Source: Verrucomicrobiota bacterium
GTDB lineage: Bacteria; Verrucomicrobiota; Verrucomicrobiia; Opitutales; Opitutaceae
Length of the DNA stretch: 34,618 nt
Direction: 5' to 3'
Assembly (NCBI GenBank): GCA_025363395.1
Contig: JANYDX010000137.1
Span: 1 to 34,618 of the forward strand
Translations under genes and position numbers: made by a program
In this document: positions 8,976 to 17,326 of the stretch, one piece after another
Layout: the number at the start of each line of letters is the position of its first letter
Numbering within the stretch: the first letter of the stretch is position 1
The notes under the pieces: model-generated
What the model was told of the DNA's origin: nothing
Seen by the model: only the letters and a program-made list of their open reading frames with translations
Database searches by the model: none

Positions 8976-9912
8976 TTCCAACCAGCCCAGCCCGCCGGAG
9001 CAGGGCAAGACCACCACCTCCTGTGCCCTCCCGCACATCAGCGTTGCCGCATGCACTTTCAAACGACCCGAATTACTGGAAAAACTCTTGCATGAACTGG
9101 CCCGCCAAAAAACTGGCGGAAAGTTCACTTTTTCGATCATCATTTCCGACAACGACAGCAAACAATCCGCGCGCCCGGTCGTGGAAAAATTCGCCGCGGC
9201 ATCCCCGGTTAAAACGATCTATTGCGCCGAACCCCGCTCCAACATTGCGCTGGCGCGAAACAAGGCGTTGGAACACGCGAAGGGCGACTATGTCGCCTTC
9301 ATCGACGACGACGAGTTCCCCCTGCCCGACTGGTTGGCCGAAATGCTCAAGGCCTGCGAAAATTATCAAGCAGCCGGTACGCTGGGACCGGTCCGTCCCC
9401 ACTTTGATCTGACCCCGCCAAAATGGATTATCCAAGGCCGCTTTTGCGAACGGCCCGAGCCGGCGACGGGCAAAATCATGGACTGGGAGGAAAGCCGGAC
9501 TGGCAATCTTCTGTTTCGCCGCAGCCTCCTCGCGGGGCTGCTCCAGCCGTTTGATCCCCAATTCGGCAACGGGGGCGAGGACAAGGATTTTTTCATGCGC
9601 ATGACCCAGCAGGGTCATGTCTTCCGCTGGTGCAATGAAGGAGTCGTCTACGAAGCGGTTCCTCCCTCGCGCTTGACCCGGAGTTATATGCTTAAGCGCG
9701 CGCTGTTGCGGGGAAAAAACATCCTCAAACACCCCACCAACCGCGCGCGCATGCTGGCGACCTCATTTGTCGCGACCCCCGTTTATTGTCTGGTGCTCCT
9801 GCCTGCCCTGATCGCGGGGCATCACCACTTCATGAAATATTGCATCAAGCTTTGCGACCATGTGGGTCGATTGCTCGCTTTTGTCGGCATCAATCCGGTC
9901 GATGAACGTTGA
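8962..9912 (+). CDS. GT2-family glycosyltransferase
   Basis: 316 residues. The GT-A start is ISVAACTFKRPELLEKLL, followed by SIIISDNDS. The metal motif FIDDDEF has D115-D117. An ARNKALEHAKGDY helix precedes it, as in many GT2 enzymes. The C-terminal part has GNGGEDKDFFMRM, the usual acceptor or catalytic-base region (ED), and a hydrophobic stretch around 270-290 that may anchor the enzyme to the inner membrane. The gene starts inside the end of the YdjC-like gene; ATG at 8962 or 8965 are both possible. Donor and acceptor are unknown. Confidence 0.92.
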   Translation: MMPSDSNQPSPPEQGKTTTSCALPHISVAACTFKRPELLEKLLHELARQKTGGKFTFSIIISDNDSKQSARPVVEKFAAASPVKTIYCAEPRSNIALARNKALEHAKGDYVAFIDDDEFPLPDWLAEMLKACENYQAAGTLGPVRPHFDLTPPKWIIQGRFCERPEPATGKIMDWEESRTGNLLFRRSLLAGLLQPFDPQFGNGGEDKDFFMRMTQQGHVFRWCNEGVVYEAVPPSRLTRSYMLKRALLRGKNILKHPTNRARMLATSFVATPVYCLVLLPALIAGHHHFMKYCIKLCDHVGRLLAFVGINPVDER

Positions 9913-11143
9913 ATCTGCCACGCCCGTCCACCCCGCGGCGAAACCACTGGTCTGCATTGGTTTTTCCGAGGCGCTGTCAGCGCCCGAAGTGGCGTGGAGC
10001 CTTCTCGCCGCCGGCTGCGAGGTGGTTGGATTTGCCCGCCGCGGACGGCGTTCCGCCTTGCGCCATAGTTCTCAGGTGAAGGTGCATGAAATCACCCCGC
10101 CGGAAAAGGACAGCACTGCCGCCCTGGCTGACCTGCAGCAGTTGCTGAAAACTTTGCCATCATCGGCCGGCCGGAGAGTGCTGCTTTTTCCGCTCGATGA
10201 TACCGCGGTGTGGTTGTGCAACCAAGTGCCTCCCGCTCCGGGCTGGTCACTCGTTGGACCGTCGGGCGCCAACACCCACCTGGCGCTCAGCAAAACAATT
10301 CAAGTGCGGGCCGCCGAGGCAGCGGGATTGCACGTTCCGACAACCACGATCACCCGGGTGCCGGCGGAAGTGATGGCCTTCAGACCCAACCTGCCGCTCG
10401 TGCTCCGTCCATCCGATGCCGTTCTGTTTGAAAACGGCCGGTTGAAAAAAGGGCGTAATTGGATTTGCGCCACTGAAGCCGAATTGCAGCAAGCCGTCGA
10501 CGCGTGGGCCGGATCCTGCCCGCTCATGGTCCAACCTTTTATTGACGGCGTCGGCGAAGGGGTGTTCGGCCTCGCGACTGCGGAAGGCGTCATCGGTTGG
10601 AGCGCGCACCGCCGGCTGCGCATGATGAATCCACATGGATCCGGCTCCAGTGCTTGCATTTCCCAGCCCGTTCCCGAAGAAGTCAAAGTTCCGATCGAGC
10701 GCTTGATCAAGCAGACGGGTTGGCGCGGATTGTTCATGGTCGAATTGCTCCAGGATCGCTCCGGAAACCACTGGTTCGTCGAACTGAACGGGCGCCCGTG
10801 GGGGAGCATGGCGCTCGCCCGCCGGCAGGGAATGGAGTATCCCGCGTGGGCGGTGCATCAAATATTGCACCCGGGCCAGCCCGTCGGAGTGCCGGAACCG
10901 TCTACAACTCCCCTCGTCTGCCGGAACGCGGGGCGGGAGATCATGCATCTGTTTTTTGTCCTGCGCGGTCCCAAATCCACCGCCTTGAAAAAGAAATGGC
11001 CCTCCGTCTGGCAAACCCTTTTCGAACTGCTGCGAGTGCGCCGTGGAGATTCGCTCTACAACTGGCAGCGCGGTGACTTGAAGGTTTTTTTCCGCGACAC
11101 CTGGTACACGCTCCGGAGCAATCTTCGGAAATCGAACGATTGA
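9902..11143 (+). CDS. ATP-grasp family carboxylate-amine ligase
   Basis: I choose ATG 9902, which overlaps the end of the GT2 by 11 bp and begins MNVESATPV. The frame extends further upstream (9860) only through the GT2 C-terminus. The result is 413 residues. There is an N-terminal Rossmann-like preATP-grasp region (PLVCIGFSEALSAPEVAWSLLAAG), a central ATP-grasp with LPLVLRPSDAV and PLMVQPFIDGVGEGVFG, and the metal motif WFVELNGRPWGS (E294, N296). Members ligate a carboxylate to an amine through an acylphosphate. In an EPS locus it could attach an amino acid to a uronic acid or make a peptide-like substituent. The closest architecture is carbamoyl-phosphate-synthase-like or carnosine-synthase-like ligases. 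Family strong, reaction unknown. Confidence 0.87.
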   Translation: MNVESATPVHPAAKPLVCIGFSEALSAPEVAWSLLAAGCEVVGFARRGRRSALRHSSQVKVHEITPPEKDSTAALADLQQLLKTLPSSAGRRVLLFPLDDTAVWLCNQVPPAPGWSLVGPSGANTHLALSKTIQVRAAEAAGLHVPTTTITRVPAEVMAFRPNLPLVLRPSDAVLFENGRLKKGRNWICATEAELQQAVDAWAGSCPLMVQPFIDGVGEGVFGLATAEGVIGWSAHRRLRMMNPHGSGSSACISQPVPEEVKVPIERLIKQTGWRGLFMVELLQDRSGNHWFVELNGRPWGSMALARRQGMEYPAWAVHQILHPGQPVGVPEPSTTPLVCRNAGREIMHLFFVLRGPKSTALKKKWPSVWQTLFELLRVRRGDSLYNWQRGDLKVFFRDTWYTLRSNLRKSND

Positions 11144-11153
11144 TCCGCCCACG

Positions 11154-11891
11154 ATGATCGCCGCCGCCTGCCACATTCACTCAACCTGGTCCTATGACGG
11201 GAAATGGACCCTGCCTGTCCTCGCGGCCGAATTCAGCCGGCGGGGTTATCGGGTCCTGCTGACCACCGAGCATGATCTCGGTTTTACCGAAGCGCGAAGA
11301 CTGGAACATCGTGCGGCCTGCGCGGCCGCCAGCACTTCCGAGATCCTGGTGGTGTCGGGCATTGAGTACAGCGACGCGGCAAACCGGATCCATGTACTGG
11401 TGTGGGGACCGGTGCCCTTCGTCGGGGAAAGGGTGCCCACGACAGAAATGCTGAAGGCCGTTAAAGCCGCCAACGGCGTGGCCGTCCTGGCTCATCCCTC
11501 GAGAAAAGAGGCGTGGAAATTTTTCGAGTCCTCGTGGACCGAACATCTGCTGGGCATCGAAATCTGGAATCGCAAGACGGATGGCTGGGCGCCCAGCCGA
11601 ACCGCGTCGGAATTGATTAAAAATTCCCCGGCAATCCCGTTCGTCGGCATGGATTTTCACGACCGAAATCAATTTTTTCCGCTCACCATGGCCTTGGACC
11701 TTACCGGAATTATCGACGAAGAATCCGTGCTCGCGTGCTTGCGTGACCGCCGGTGCCGCGCGTTGGCCTTGAATCGGCCGGTTGAAGCAACCGCCCAAGG
11801 CTGGTTCAATGTCGCTCTGCGTTCAGTCGAACGCTGTCGACGCAGCGCCGCGGTCGTTTACCGCGCCGTGCGCAAACGCAGAACTTCCTGA
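11154..11891 (+). CDS. PHP-domain metal-dependent phosphoesterase/hydrolase
   Basis: 245 residues starting with the PHP signature CHIHSTWSYDG, followed by VLLTTEHDLGF, VVSGIEYSD, IHVLVWG, VAVLAHPS and VGMDFHDRN. These supply the histidines and acids of a tri-metal site. PHP proteins hydrolyse phosphoesters (histidinol phosphate, phosphotyrosine of BY-kinase systems) or have other hydrolytic roles. It lies 10 bp after the ATP-grasp gene. In many capsule loci a PHP protein is the phosphatase of the BY-kinase (CpsB/YwqE). This one is shorter, lacks obvious resemblance to CpsB beyond the core motifs, and the Wzc-like partner here looks kinase-dead, so that role is doubtful. Confidence 0.85.
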   Translation: MIAAACHIHSTWSYDGKWTLPVLAAEFSRRGYRVLLTTEHDLGFTEARRLEHRAACAAASTSEILVVSGIEYSDAANRIHVLVWGPVPFVGERVPTTEMLKAVKAANGVAVLAHPSRKEAWKFFESSWTEHLLGIEIWNRKTDGWAPSRTASELIKNSPAIPFVGMDFHDRNQFFPLTMALDLTGIIDEESVLACLRDRRCRALALNRPVEATAQGWFNVALRSVERCRRSAAVVYRAVRKRRTS

Positions 11892-11978
11892 GACACAATT
11901 TCGGCCCTTGTTCTCTCGAAGAGTCGGAACCAATTTACCCCAGCCAGATCTATCCGTAAACGCAATGACCTGTCCCAA

Positions 11979-12935
11979 ATGGAAATAACCACCCACCAAA
12001 TCAGCGTTAAAGGCCGCCAGGTGTCCGTCCCCTGCCTCCAACTCAACGACACGCGGGTGGTTGCGTCGGGGAAATTTTTGCGAGTGGCCTTCATTCACGA
12101 CGAAGAATGGCTGGAACCGGCCGCACTGGCCGATCCCCTGCCCTTGATCGAATCGCTGAAAAAGCATCATTTAAAAGCCGATATTTTTTCCTTCAGCCAG
12201 CGACCGCCCGACGTGGTTCCTCGCTATCAGTATCCCATGGAGTGGGACAATGCCGCCATGATTGCCATTTCCACCTATAAGGATTGGTGGGAAGGGTTGC
12301 CGCAGGTGGCGCGCCGAAATGTCCGGATCACTGAAAAGAAAGGGCTCACCTTTCGCGTGACGCCATTTGATGACGAACTGGTCCGGGGCATCGTCACGAT
12401 TTATAACGAAGCGCCGGTTCGTTTGGGCAAGAGTTTCTGGCACTATGGAAAGGACTTCGAGACCGTTAAGCGGGAAAATTCCACGTATCTTGATCGCAGC
12501 ACTTTTATCGGAGCCTATTGTGAAGAATCACTTATCGGTTTTATCAAACTGGTGACGGTTGATCGGATCGGCAGCATGATGCAAATTCTCTCGATGATCA
12601 AACATCAGGACAAGCGCACAACCAACGGGCTCATCGCGAAGGCGGTGGAGGTCTGTGCGACCCAAGGCCTGGGCTACCTGATGTATTGCAAGTACGTTTA
12701 CGGCTCCAACGAATCCAGCCTCCTGACCGATTTCAAAAAGCGCAATGGCTTTGAAAGAATCAAATTTCCACGCTACTATGTTCCATTGACGGCCCGGGGC
12801 GGCTTGGCGCTCAAAATTCGGGCGCACCATGGACTGCGCGGAATGGTGCCTGCACGTTTGTTCAATTTCGCTTTGCATCTGCGCACGAAATACTACAGCC
12901 TCAAAGAACAGCGTGCTACCAACACGGCTGAGTGA
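11979..12935 (+). CDS. GNAT/FemAB-like acyltransferase-fold protein, function unknown
   Basis: 318 residues. The C-terminal half resembles a GNAT fold: STFIGAYCEESLIGFIKLVTV, then TNGLIAKAVEVCATQGLGYLMY and DFKKRNGFERI, a pattern of strand, acetyl-CoA-loop-like turn and helix. The N-terminal part (FLRVAFIHDEEWLE, DNAAMIAISTYKDWWEGLPQVARRNVR) resembles FemAB-like proteins that hold two GNAT-like lobes. There is no signal peptide. An 87-bp gap separates it from the PHP gene, and the tRNA follows it by 41 bp. It is a second candidate for aminoacyl or acyl transfer in this locus, clearly different in sequence from the protein at 390. Confidence 0.65.
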   Translation: MEITTHQISVKGRQVSVPCLQLNDTRVVASGKFLRVAFIHDEEWLEPAALADPLPLIESLKKHHLKADIFSFSQRPPDVVPRYQYPMEWDNAAMIAISTYKDWWEGLPQVARRNVRITEKKGLTFRVTPFDDELVRGIVTIYNEAPVRLGKSFWHYGKDFETVKRENSTYLDRSTFIGAYCEESLIGFIKLVTVDRIGSMMQILSMIKHQDKRTTNGLIAKAVEVCATQGLGYLMYCKYVYGSNESSLLTDFKKRNGFERIKFPRYYVPLTARGGLALKIRAHHGLRGMVPARLFNFALHLRTKYYSLKEQRATNTAE

Positions 12936-12976
12936 CTCGGAATGAACGTTGCGTGTTTCGAGTAGGTGAAGATTTC

Positions 12977-13048
12977 GCGGGTGTAGCTCAACGCTAGAGT
13001 GCTTGGTTTCCAATCAGGAGATGGAGTGTTCAATTCCTCCCGCCCGCT
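12977..13048 (+). tRNA. tRNA-Gly (anticodon TCC) with one extra base in the T-stem
   Basis: The acceptor stem GCGGGTG (12977-12983) pairs fully with CGCCCGC (13041-13047), allowing one G-T. It is followed by discriminator T (13048) and an encoded CCA (13049-13051). The D-arm is GCTC/GAGT. The anticodon stem CTTGG/TCAGG encloses the loop TTTCCAA, putting TCC at 13009-13011, as expected for glycine GGA codons. The T-loop is TTCAATT. The T-stem would be a perfect GGAGG/CCTCC except that a T (13027) splits the 5' strand into GGAG-T-G. Without that base the RNA would have the standard 71-nt length. It may be functional with a bulge, a decaying copy, or carry a sequencing error. It sits on the same strand between EPS genes. 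Confidence 0.75.
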
Positions 13049-13122
13049 CCACTTTACTTCCGTCTCCAGACTTACTTCACCGGTGCCCTCGGGCGCTTGC
13101 AGCCTTTCGCCCCCTAAATTTC

Positions 13123-14910
13123 ATGCCCGGCATCGCTGGAATCATTCATCACCCTGCAGGCCCTGACCGACCGGATGAAGTTTCACGCATGGTGCAGTCA
13201 ATGGTGGGAGCTGACGCCAATTCGAGTGGTCAACTCGCGGTCGCGCAGAGCGGAGTTCACGCCGGATGGGTGGCCCGTTCCGGTTCCTTCGCCGATCGGA
13301 TGCCGGTTTGGAATACCACCCGGACGATCTGCCTGATCTTCACCGGCGAGGATTTTCCCGCCGCCAGTAGTGGACTTGCGGGGGTAGTTGCTTCGTTGGT
13401 CGACCGCTACGAGAAACACGGAGCGAAATTTTTCGCACAACTGAACGGCTGGTTCAGCGGGCTCCTGATCGATCTGCGGACCCACCGGGCCATCCTTTTT
13501 AACGACCGCTACGGATTAAACCGGCTTTATTATCATGAATCGCAGGAGGGATTTTATTTCGGCTCCGAGGCCAAATCGCTGCTCGCGGTTCTGCCCTCAC
13601 TTCGGCAAATCGACCAACGGGGTCTGGCCGAAGTATTCTCGGCCGGTTGCGTGCTGCAGAATCGCTCGATTTTTTCCGGCATCTTCCTCCTCCCTCCCGG
13701 CTCGCAGTGGATATTTCACGCCGATGGACGGATCGACAAGACCCGGTATTTTGATCCGTCTGCGTGGGAACAACAGGAGAAATTGGATCCCGCCGGCTAT
13801 ACGGAACAATTGATCGAGGTGTTTGGGCGCATTACCCCCCGTTACTTGAGCGGCCCGGAGCCCGTTGCCATGTCGCTCACTGGAGGACTGGACAGCCGCA
13901 TGCTGCTGGCTTGGTCGGGAGCGTCGCCCCGCACGCTGCCCTGCTATTCTTTCTCCGGGCCCTATCGCGATTGTGCCGATGTCACAATCGCACGCAGGCT
14001 CGCCGAGGTTGCGCAACAGCTTCACTCGACTCTCCGGATCGAGAAAGATTTTTTCCAGGACTTCCCCTCTCTGGCCGCGGAAACAGTTCGAATCTCGGAC
14101 GGAAGCATGGACGTGTCCGGCGCGATTGAACTTTATGTGAACCGGAAGGCCCGACAGATCGCCCCGGTTCGACTAACCGGGAACTACGGGTCGGAAATTC
14201 TCCGCTCGAACGTCGCCTTTCAGCCTCGCCGGCTCGATCCGTCTTCCTTCACGCCCGAGTTCAACGAATTGTTGCAGCAGGCGGCCGACACGTATCGACA
14301 GGAAGCAGCCGGTCATCGGCTCTCCTTCATCGCGTTCAAGCAGGTTCCCTGGCACCACTACCCCCGCCATTCCATCGAGCGCTCCCAAGTCACCCCGCGA
14401 GCCCCTTTCCTCGACAATGAACTGGTGGCACTGGCCTACCGCGCACCCACCCGGCTTGCCACGTCCCCCCAGCCTCTTCTGGAGCTGATCGCCGCCGGCA
14501 ATCCGAGACTGGAATCCGTCCCCACTGATCGCATGCTCCAGCGCGGGAAACCCTCCTTGGTCGCAAAGCTCCGCCAACAATGGCAGGAATTCACCGCAAA
14601 AGCCGAATACGCTTACGACTACGGCATGCCGCGCCGGCTGGTTCAGGCTGACCACATTCTTTCCCGCCTTCACTTGGAACGTCTGTTCCTGGGCCGTCAT
14701 AAGTTCTACCATTATCGCATCTGGTATCAAAACCAGTTAAGCGACTACCTGAGAACCCGAATTTCCACCGGTTCTCCCAGCTGCTATCGCGACGGCGCAG
14801 TGGCGCAAATGATCAACGAGCACCTCGGCGGCCGCTCAAATCGCACTTTGGAATTGCATCGCATGCTCACCGTTCAGCTCATTGACCAGAGTCTAATCCG
14901 ACCACGATGA
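13123..14910 (+). CDS. Asparagine-synthetase-like amidotransferase lacking the N-terminal cysteine
   Basis: The frame is open from 13003, but that stretch overlaps the tRNA. The protein should start at ATG 13123 (MPGIAGIIHH), giving 595 residues. The N-terminal domain is the class II glutamine amidotransferase fold (GIAGIIHH, LNGWFSGLLID, NDRYGLNRLYYH, YFGSEAKSLL). The synthetase domain has a PP-loop of form TGGLDSR (253-258) and TGNYGSEILR (about 352-361). The catalytic nucleophile Cys2 of AsnB is replaced by proline, so glutamine hydrolysis is not expected. AsnB-like proteins in O-antigen loci (for example WbpS) amidate uronic acids. A Cys-less enzyme could use free ammonia or another amine, as in beta-lactam synthetase. 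Its TGA overlaps the next ATG by 4 bp. Confidence 0.88.
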   Translation: MPGIAGIIHHPAGPDRPDEVSRMVQSMVGADANSSGQLAVAQSGVHAGWVARSGSFADRMPVWNTTRTICLIFTGEDFPAASSGLAGVVASLVDRYEKHGAKFFAQLNGWFSGLLIDLRTHRAILFNDRYGLNRLYYHESQEGFYFGSEAKSLLAVLPSLRQIDQRGLAEVFSAGCVLQNRSIFSGIFLLPPGSQWIFHADGRIDKTRYFDPSAWEQQEKLDPAGYTEQLIEVFGRITPRYLSGPEPVAMSLTGGLDSRMLLAWSGASPRTLPCYSFSGPYRDCADVTIARRLAEVAQQLHSTLRIEKDFFQDFPSLAAETVRISDGSMDVSGAIELYVNRKARQIAPVRLTGNYGSEILRSNVAFQPRRLDPSSFTPEFNELLQQAADTYRQEAAGHRLSFIAFKQVPWHHYPRHSIERSQVTPRAPFLDNELVALAYRAPTRLATSPQPLLELIAAGNPRLESVPTDRMLQRGKPSLVAKLRQQWQEFTAKAEYAYDYGMPRRLVQADHILSRLHLERLFLGRHKFYHYRIWYQNQLSDYLRTRISTGSPSCYRDGAVAQMINEHLGGRSNRTLELHRMLTVQLIDQSLIRPR

Positions 14911-16310
14911 CACGGCTGATTCTTTTGATCTTCCTCGCGGGGGTTGCCTGGCTGATCCGGCGGGACACGGCACGACGGACCGGTGTTTCCGGTGCAGTGT
15001 GGATTCCCACTCTTTGGGTCGGTATTCTCGCTTCGCGGCCACTGTCTTCCTGGATCGGAATCGGGGGTGGCGAAGGGGGCGATGATTACTCAATCGAAGG
15101 CTCTCCGACTGATCGGTACTTCTTCATCGTCATGATCTTCTCCGCCATCATGGTGTTGTCGCGGCGCAGGCTTAACTGGCCGAGGTTGATCGCATCGAAC
15201 TGGGCGATTGTTATCTTTTATGCCTTCTTTTTTGTGAGCGTCCTTTGGGCGGATTCGTCAATTGTATCTTTCAAAAGATGGTTCAAGGACCTCGGAAACA
15301 TCTTTGTGGCTCTGGTCATTTTAACGGAATTGAATCCTCTGCAGGCCTTCCGGGCCGTCTTTGTCCGGTGTGCGTACCTGCTGATCCCGCTTTCCATTAT
15401 TTTCATCCGCTATTTTCCGGATCTGGGCCGGCGCTATAACATTCACTCTGGCGAGATGGAGGCGACGGGGGTCACGTTTCAAAAAAATTCACTCGGCGCG
15501 CTGGTCATGGTTTGCGGCATGATTATTATCTGGGATTGGTTTGAACGCGAAAAAGTGAGGAAGAAAGGAAGCGAAAGCTGGATCGAAAAGTACCTGCCGC
15601 TCATTATTTTTGCGATGGGAGGCTGGCTTCTCTTAATCAGCGACAGCAAGACATCGATCTTATGCCTGGGTGTGGGCACTCTGATCATTGCCGGTACGCG
15701 CCTGCCATTTGTCCGAAAATATGTGGGGTCGCTTGGCCGCTACGCGCTCGTGTTCATCATTGTCGGTTTCCTCCTCGATTCGATGTTTGGAATCAAAGAA
15801 TGGATTCTGGCCAGCATGGGGCGAGACATGACTTTTACCGGCCGAACCGATGTCTGGCGCGTGCTGCTCGATCTCAACACGGACCCGCTTTTCGGCACAG
15901 GTTTCTGCAGCTTTTGGTCGGATATGTCGTATCGTTCGCAGCTGCCCTACTGGGTGGCGTATTCAGCGCACAATGGTTATTTAGAAACCTATCTTGATGG
16001 AGGATACCTCGGTGTGACCTTCCTTGCCATAATGTTAATTGCCGTCGCCGGAAAAATAAACCGTCAGCTATCGGTCGCGGGTAACTATGCGGTCGTCCGT
16101 TTCGCGGTTCTTCTGGTCACCATCCTGGGAGATTTCTCCGAATCCCATTTTATTCGGATGAGTCCCCTCTGGTTTATCTTTCTGCTTTCTGCACTGGATG
16201 TGCCCCTGCCGGATACGGTACCCTCCGCCCAAAGCAGAACGGAAGAACTCCCCGGGGAGCCGGCGGCCTACGAAACCTCGAAACTCAATCCAAAGGGCGC
16301 TCAAACATGA
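14907..16310 (+). CDS. O-antigen polymerase/ligase family (Wzy-like) membrane protein
   Basis: 467 residues with about ten hydrophobic spans, the first near residues 1-18. The diagnostic part is a periplasmic loop with MTFTGRTDVWRVLLDL, PLFGTGFCSFW and SAHNGYLETYLDGGYLGV, as in Wzy_C/WaaL-type proteins. These join undecaprenyl-linked repeat units or transfer polymer to an acceptor. As the only such gene in the window, and because a flippase (23935) and chain-length protein (1555) are present, it is the likely EPS polymerase. It overlaps the AsnB-like and the following glycosyltransferase genes by 4 bp each, so the three are probably translated in a coupled way. Confidence 0.9.
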   Translation: MTRLILLIFLAGVAWLIRRDTARRTGVSGAVWIPTLWVGILASRPLSSWIGIGGGEGGDDYSIEGSPTDRYFFIVMIFSAIMVLSRRRLNWPRLIASNWAIVIFYAFFFVSVLWADSSIVSFKRWFKDLGNIFVALVILTELNPLQAFRAVFVRCAYLLIPLSIIFIRYFPDLGRRYNIHSGEMEATGVTFQKNSLGALVMVCGMIIIWDWFEREKVRKKGSESWIEKYLPLIIFAMGGWLLLISDSKTSILCLGVGTLIIAGTRLPFVRKYVGSLGRYALVFIIVGFLLDSMFGIKEWILASMGRDMTFTGRTDVWRVLLDLNTDPLFGTGFCSFWSDMSYRSQLPYWVAYSAHNGYLETYLDGGYLGVTFLAIMLIAVAGKINRQLSVAGNYAVVRFAVLLVTILGDFSESHFIRMSPLWFIFLLSALDVPLPDTVPSAQSRTEELPGEPAAYETSKLNPKGAQT

Positions 16311-17113
16311 GCCTACCGGGAAGAATTATCCAAACCGGCAAAACCCGAAACCTGCCTCTTTCCGCCAAAGCGTCGGCGACCAATTTGCGATTGTTGCATC
16401 CGGATTGGGAATACTTGTTTTTCGATGACGACGATGTTCGCCGATTCATCGATCAAGAATTCCCCCAATACCGGGCCACTTTTGACTCATTTCCCTATCT
16501 GATTCAGCGTTTCGACTTCTTCAGGTACCTCGCCGTTTTCCATCATGGAGGATTCTATTTCGATCTGGATGTTTTTCTTTCCGAGAGTCTCTCCGACCTT
16601 CTCGACTGTCGGAGCGTTTTCCCATTTGAGCAGTTAACAATCAGCCGGTTTCTCCGGCGGCAGCACGGCATGGATTGGGAAATCGGCAATTATGGGTTCG
16701 GGGGCGCGCCGGGAAATCCTTTCCTCGCGGCAGTCATCGAAAATTGCGTGAGGGCGCAAAGAGACAAATTGTGGACGAAGCCCATGCTCGCGGGGGTTCC
16801 ACGTTTTTTCAGGGCCGATTTCGACGTTTTAAATTCCACCGGGCCCGGATTGTTGTCGCGGACCTATGCCGAAACCCCCGCCGCTGCTTCTAACGTTACC
16901 GTGTTGTTCCCGGCCGACGTTTGCGCCCCAAAAAACTGGCATAATTTTGGACATTATGGAGTGCATATGATGGAAGGCTCTTGGAGGAGCAAAGGCAGCA
17001 TCCTCTACCGCCGGCTGGCCGGATTGTGGGAATCGAATATTCAAAATAAATATATGCCTGAAAGCAGCAAACTCGGGCCGAAAAGATCGGGGCGACTCGC
17101 CCAATGGGCCTAA
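16307..17113 (+). CDS. DXD-motif glycosyltransferase (GT32 / Gly_transf_sug family)
   Basis: 268 residues. It has the features of the OCH1/capsule family: an early LPLSAKASATNLRLLHPDWEYLFFDDDDVRRFI segment, RFDFFRYLAVFHHGGFYFDLDVF with the metal-binding DxD (D86, D88), and NYGFGGAPGNPFL, followed by the TGPGLLSRTY motif. The usual N-terminal IPKIIHQ is seen here only as GRIIQTGKTRNLPL. The enzyme transfers a hexose in an alpha linkage in characterised relatives. It starts in the stop codon of the polymerase gene. A 213-bp gap follows. Confidence 0.9.
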   Translation: MSLPGRIIQTGKTRNLPLSAKASATNLRLLHPDWEYLFFDDDDVRRFIDQEFPQYRATFDSFPYLIQRFDFFRYLAVFHHGGFYFDLDVFLSESLSDLLDCRSVFPFEQLTISRFLRRQHGMDWEIGNYGFGGAPGNPFLAAVIENCVRAQRDKLWTKPMLAGVPRFFRADFDVLNSTGPGLLSRTYAETPAAASNVTVLFPADVCAPKNWHNFGHYGVHMMEGSWRSKGSILYRRLAGLWESNIQNKYMPESSKLGPKRSGRLAQWA

Positions 17114-17116
17114 AAG

Positions 17117-17145
17117 GTCAAGTCACGGACGTGAGCTCGTATAAT
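17117..17145 (+). promoter_or_regulatory. Candidate promoter (-10 TATAAT)
   Basis: In the 213-bp gap before the deacetylase gene, an exact TATAAT occurs at 17140-17145. The region 17-18 bp upstream (GTCAAG at 17117) is a poor -35. It could start the decoration cassette (17327-21585) separately from the preceding GT operon. Inference from consensus only. Confidence 0.25.
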
Positions 17146-17326
17146 TCCGGTTTTGAAGGCCAACATATTTTCTCCCCGCCCCAAGTCGACAGCCCAGAGG
17201 AGCTGCTCAAGGAATCGATCTAATCAGGAATGCCTGCCGTGTTCCGCCCGGGTGCTGCCAGCACAACTATCGCATTCCTTATCCGATCAGATTCATCATT
17301 CGATCGACGCGAACACGCCTATTGTC

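Noticed and set aside
11154-11891. PHP protein as the dedicated phosphatase of the Wzc-like kinase (CpsB role)
   Set aside because: The Wzc-like domain seems kinase-dead and without a tyrosine tail, and the PHP gene sits with ATP-grasp and GNAT genes. The role is not supported.
13003-13122. Upstream in-frame extension of the AsnB-like gene
   Set aside because: It overlaps the tRNA-Gly and adds 40 residues without family resemblance. The fold starts cleanly at MPGIAG (13123).
17153-17326. 58-residue N-terminal extension of the CE4 deacetylase
   Set aside because: It begins with TTG, is rich in Ser/Arg/Pro, and does not resemble a signal peptide or the NodB family.
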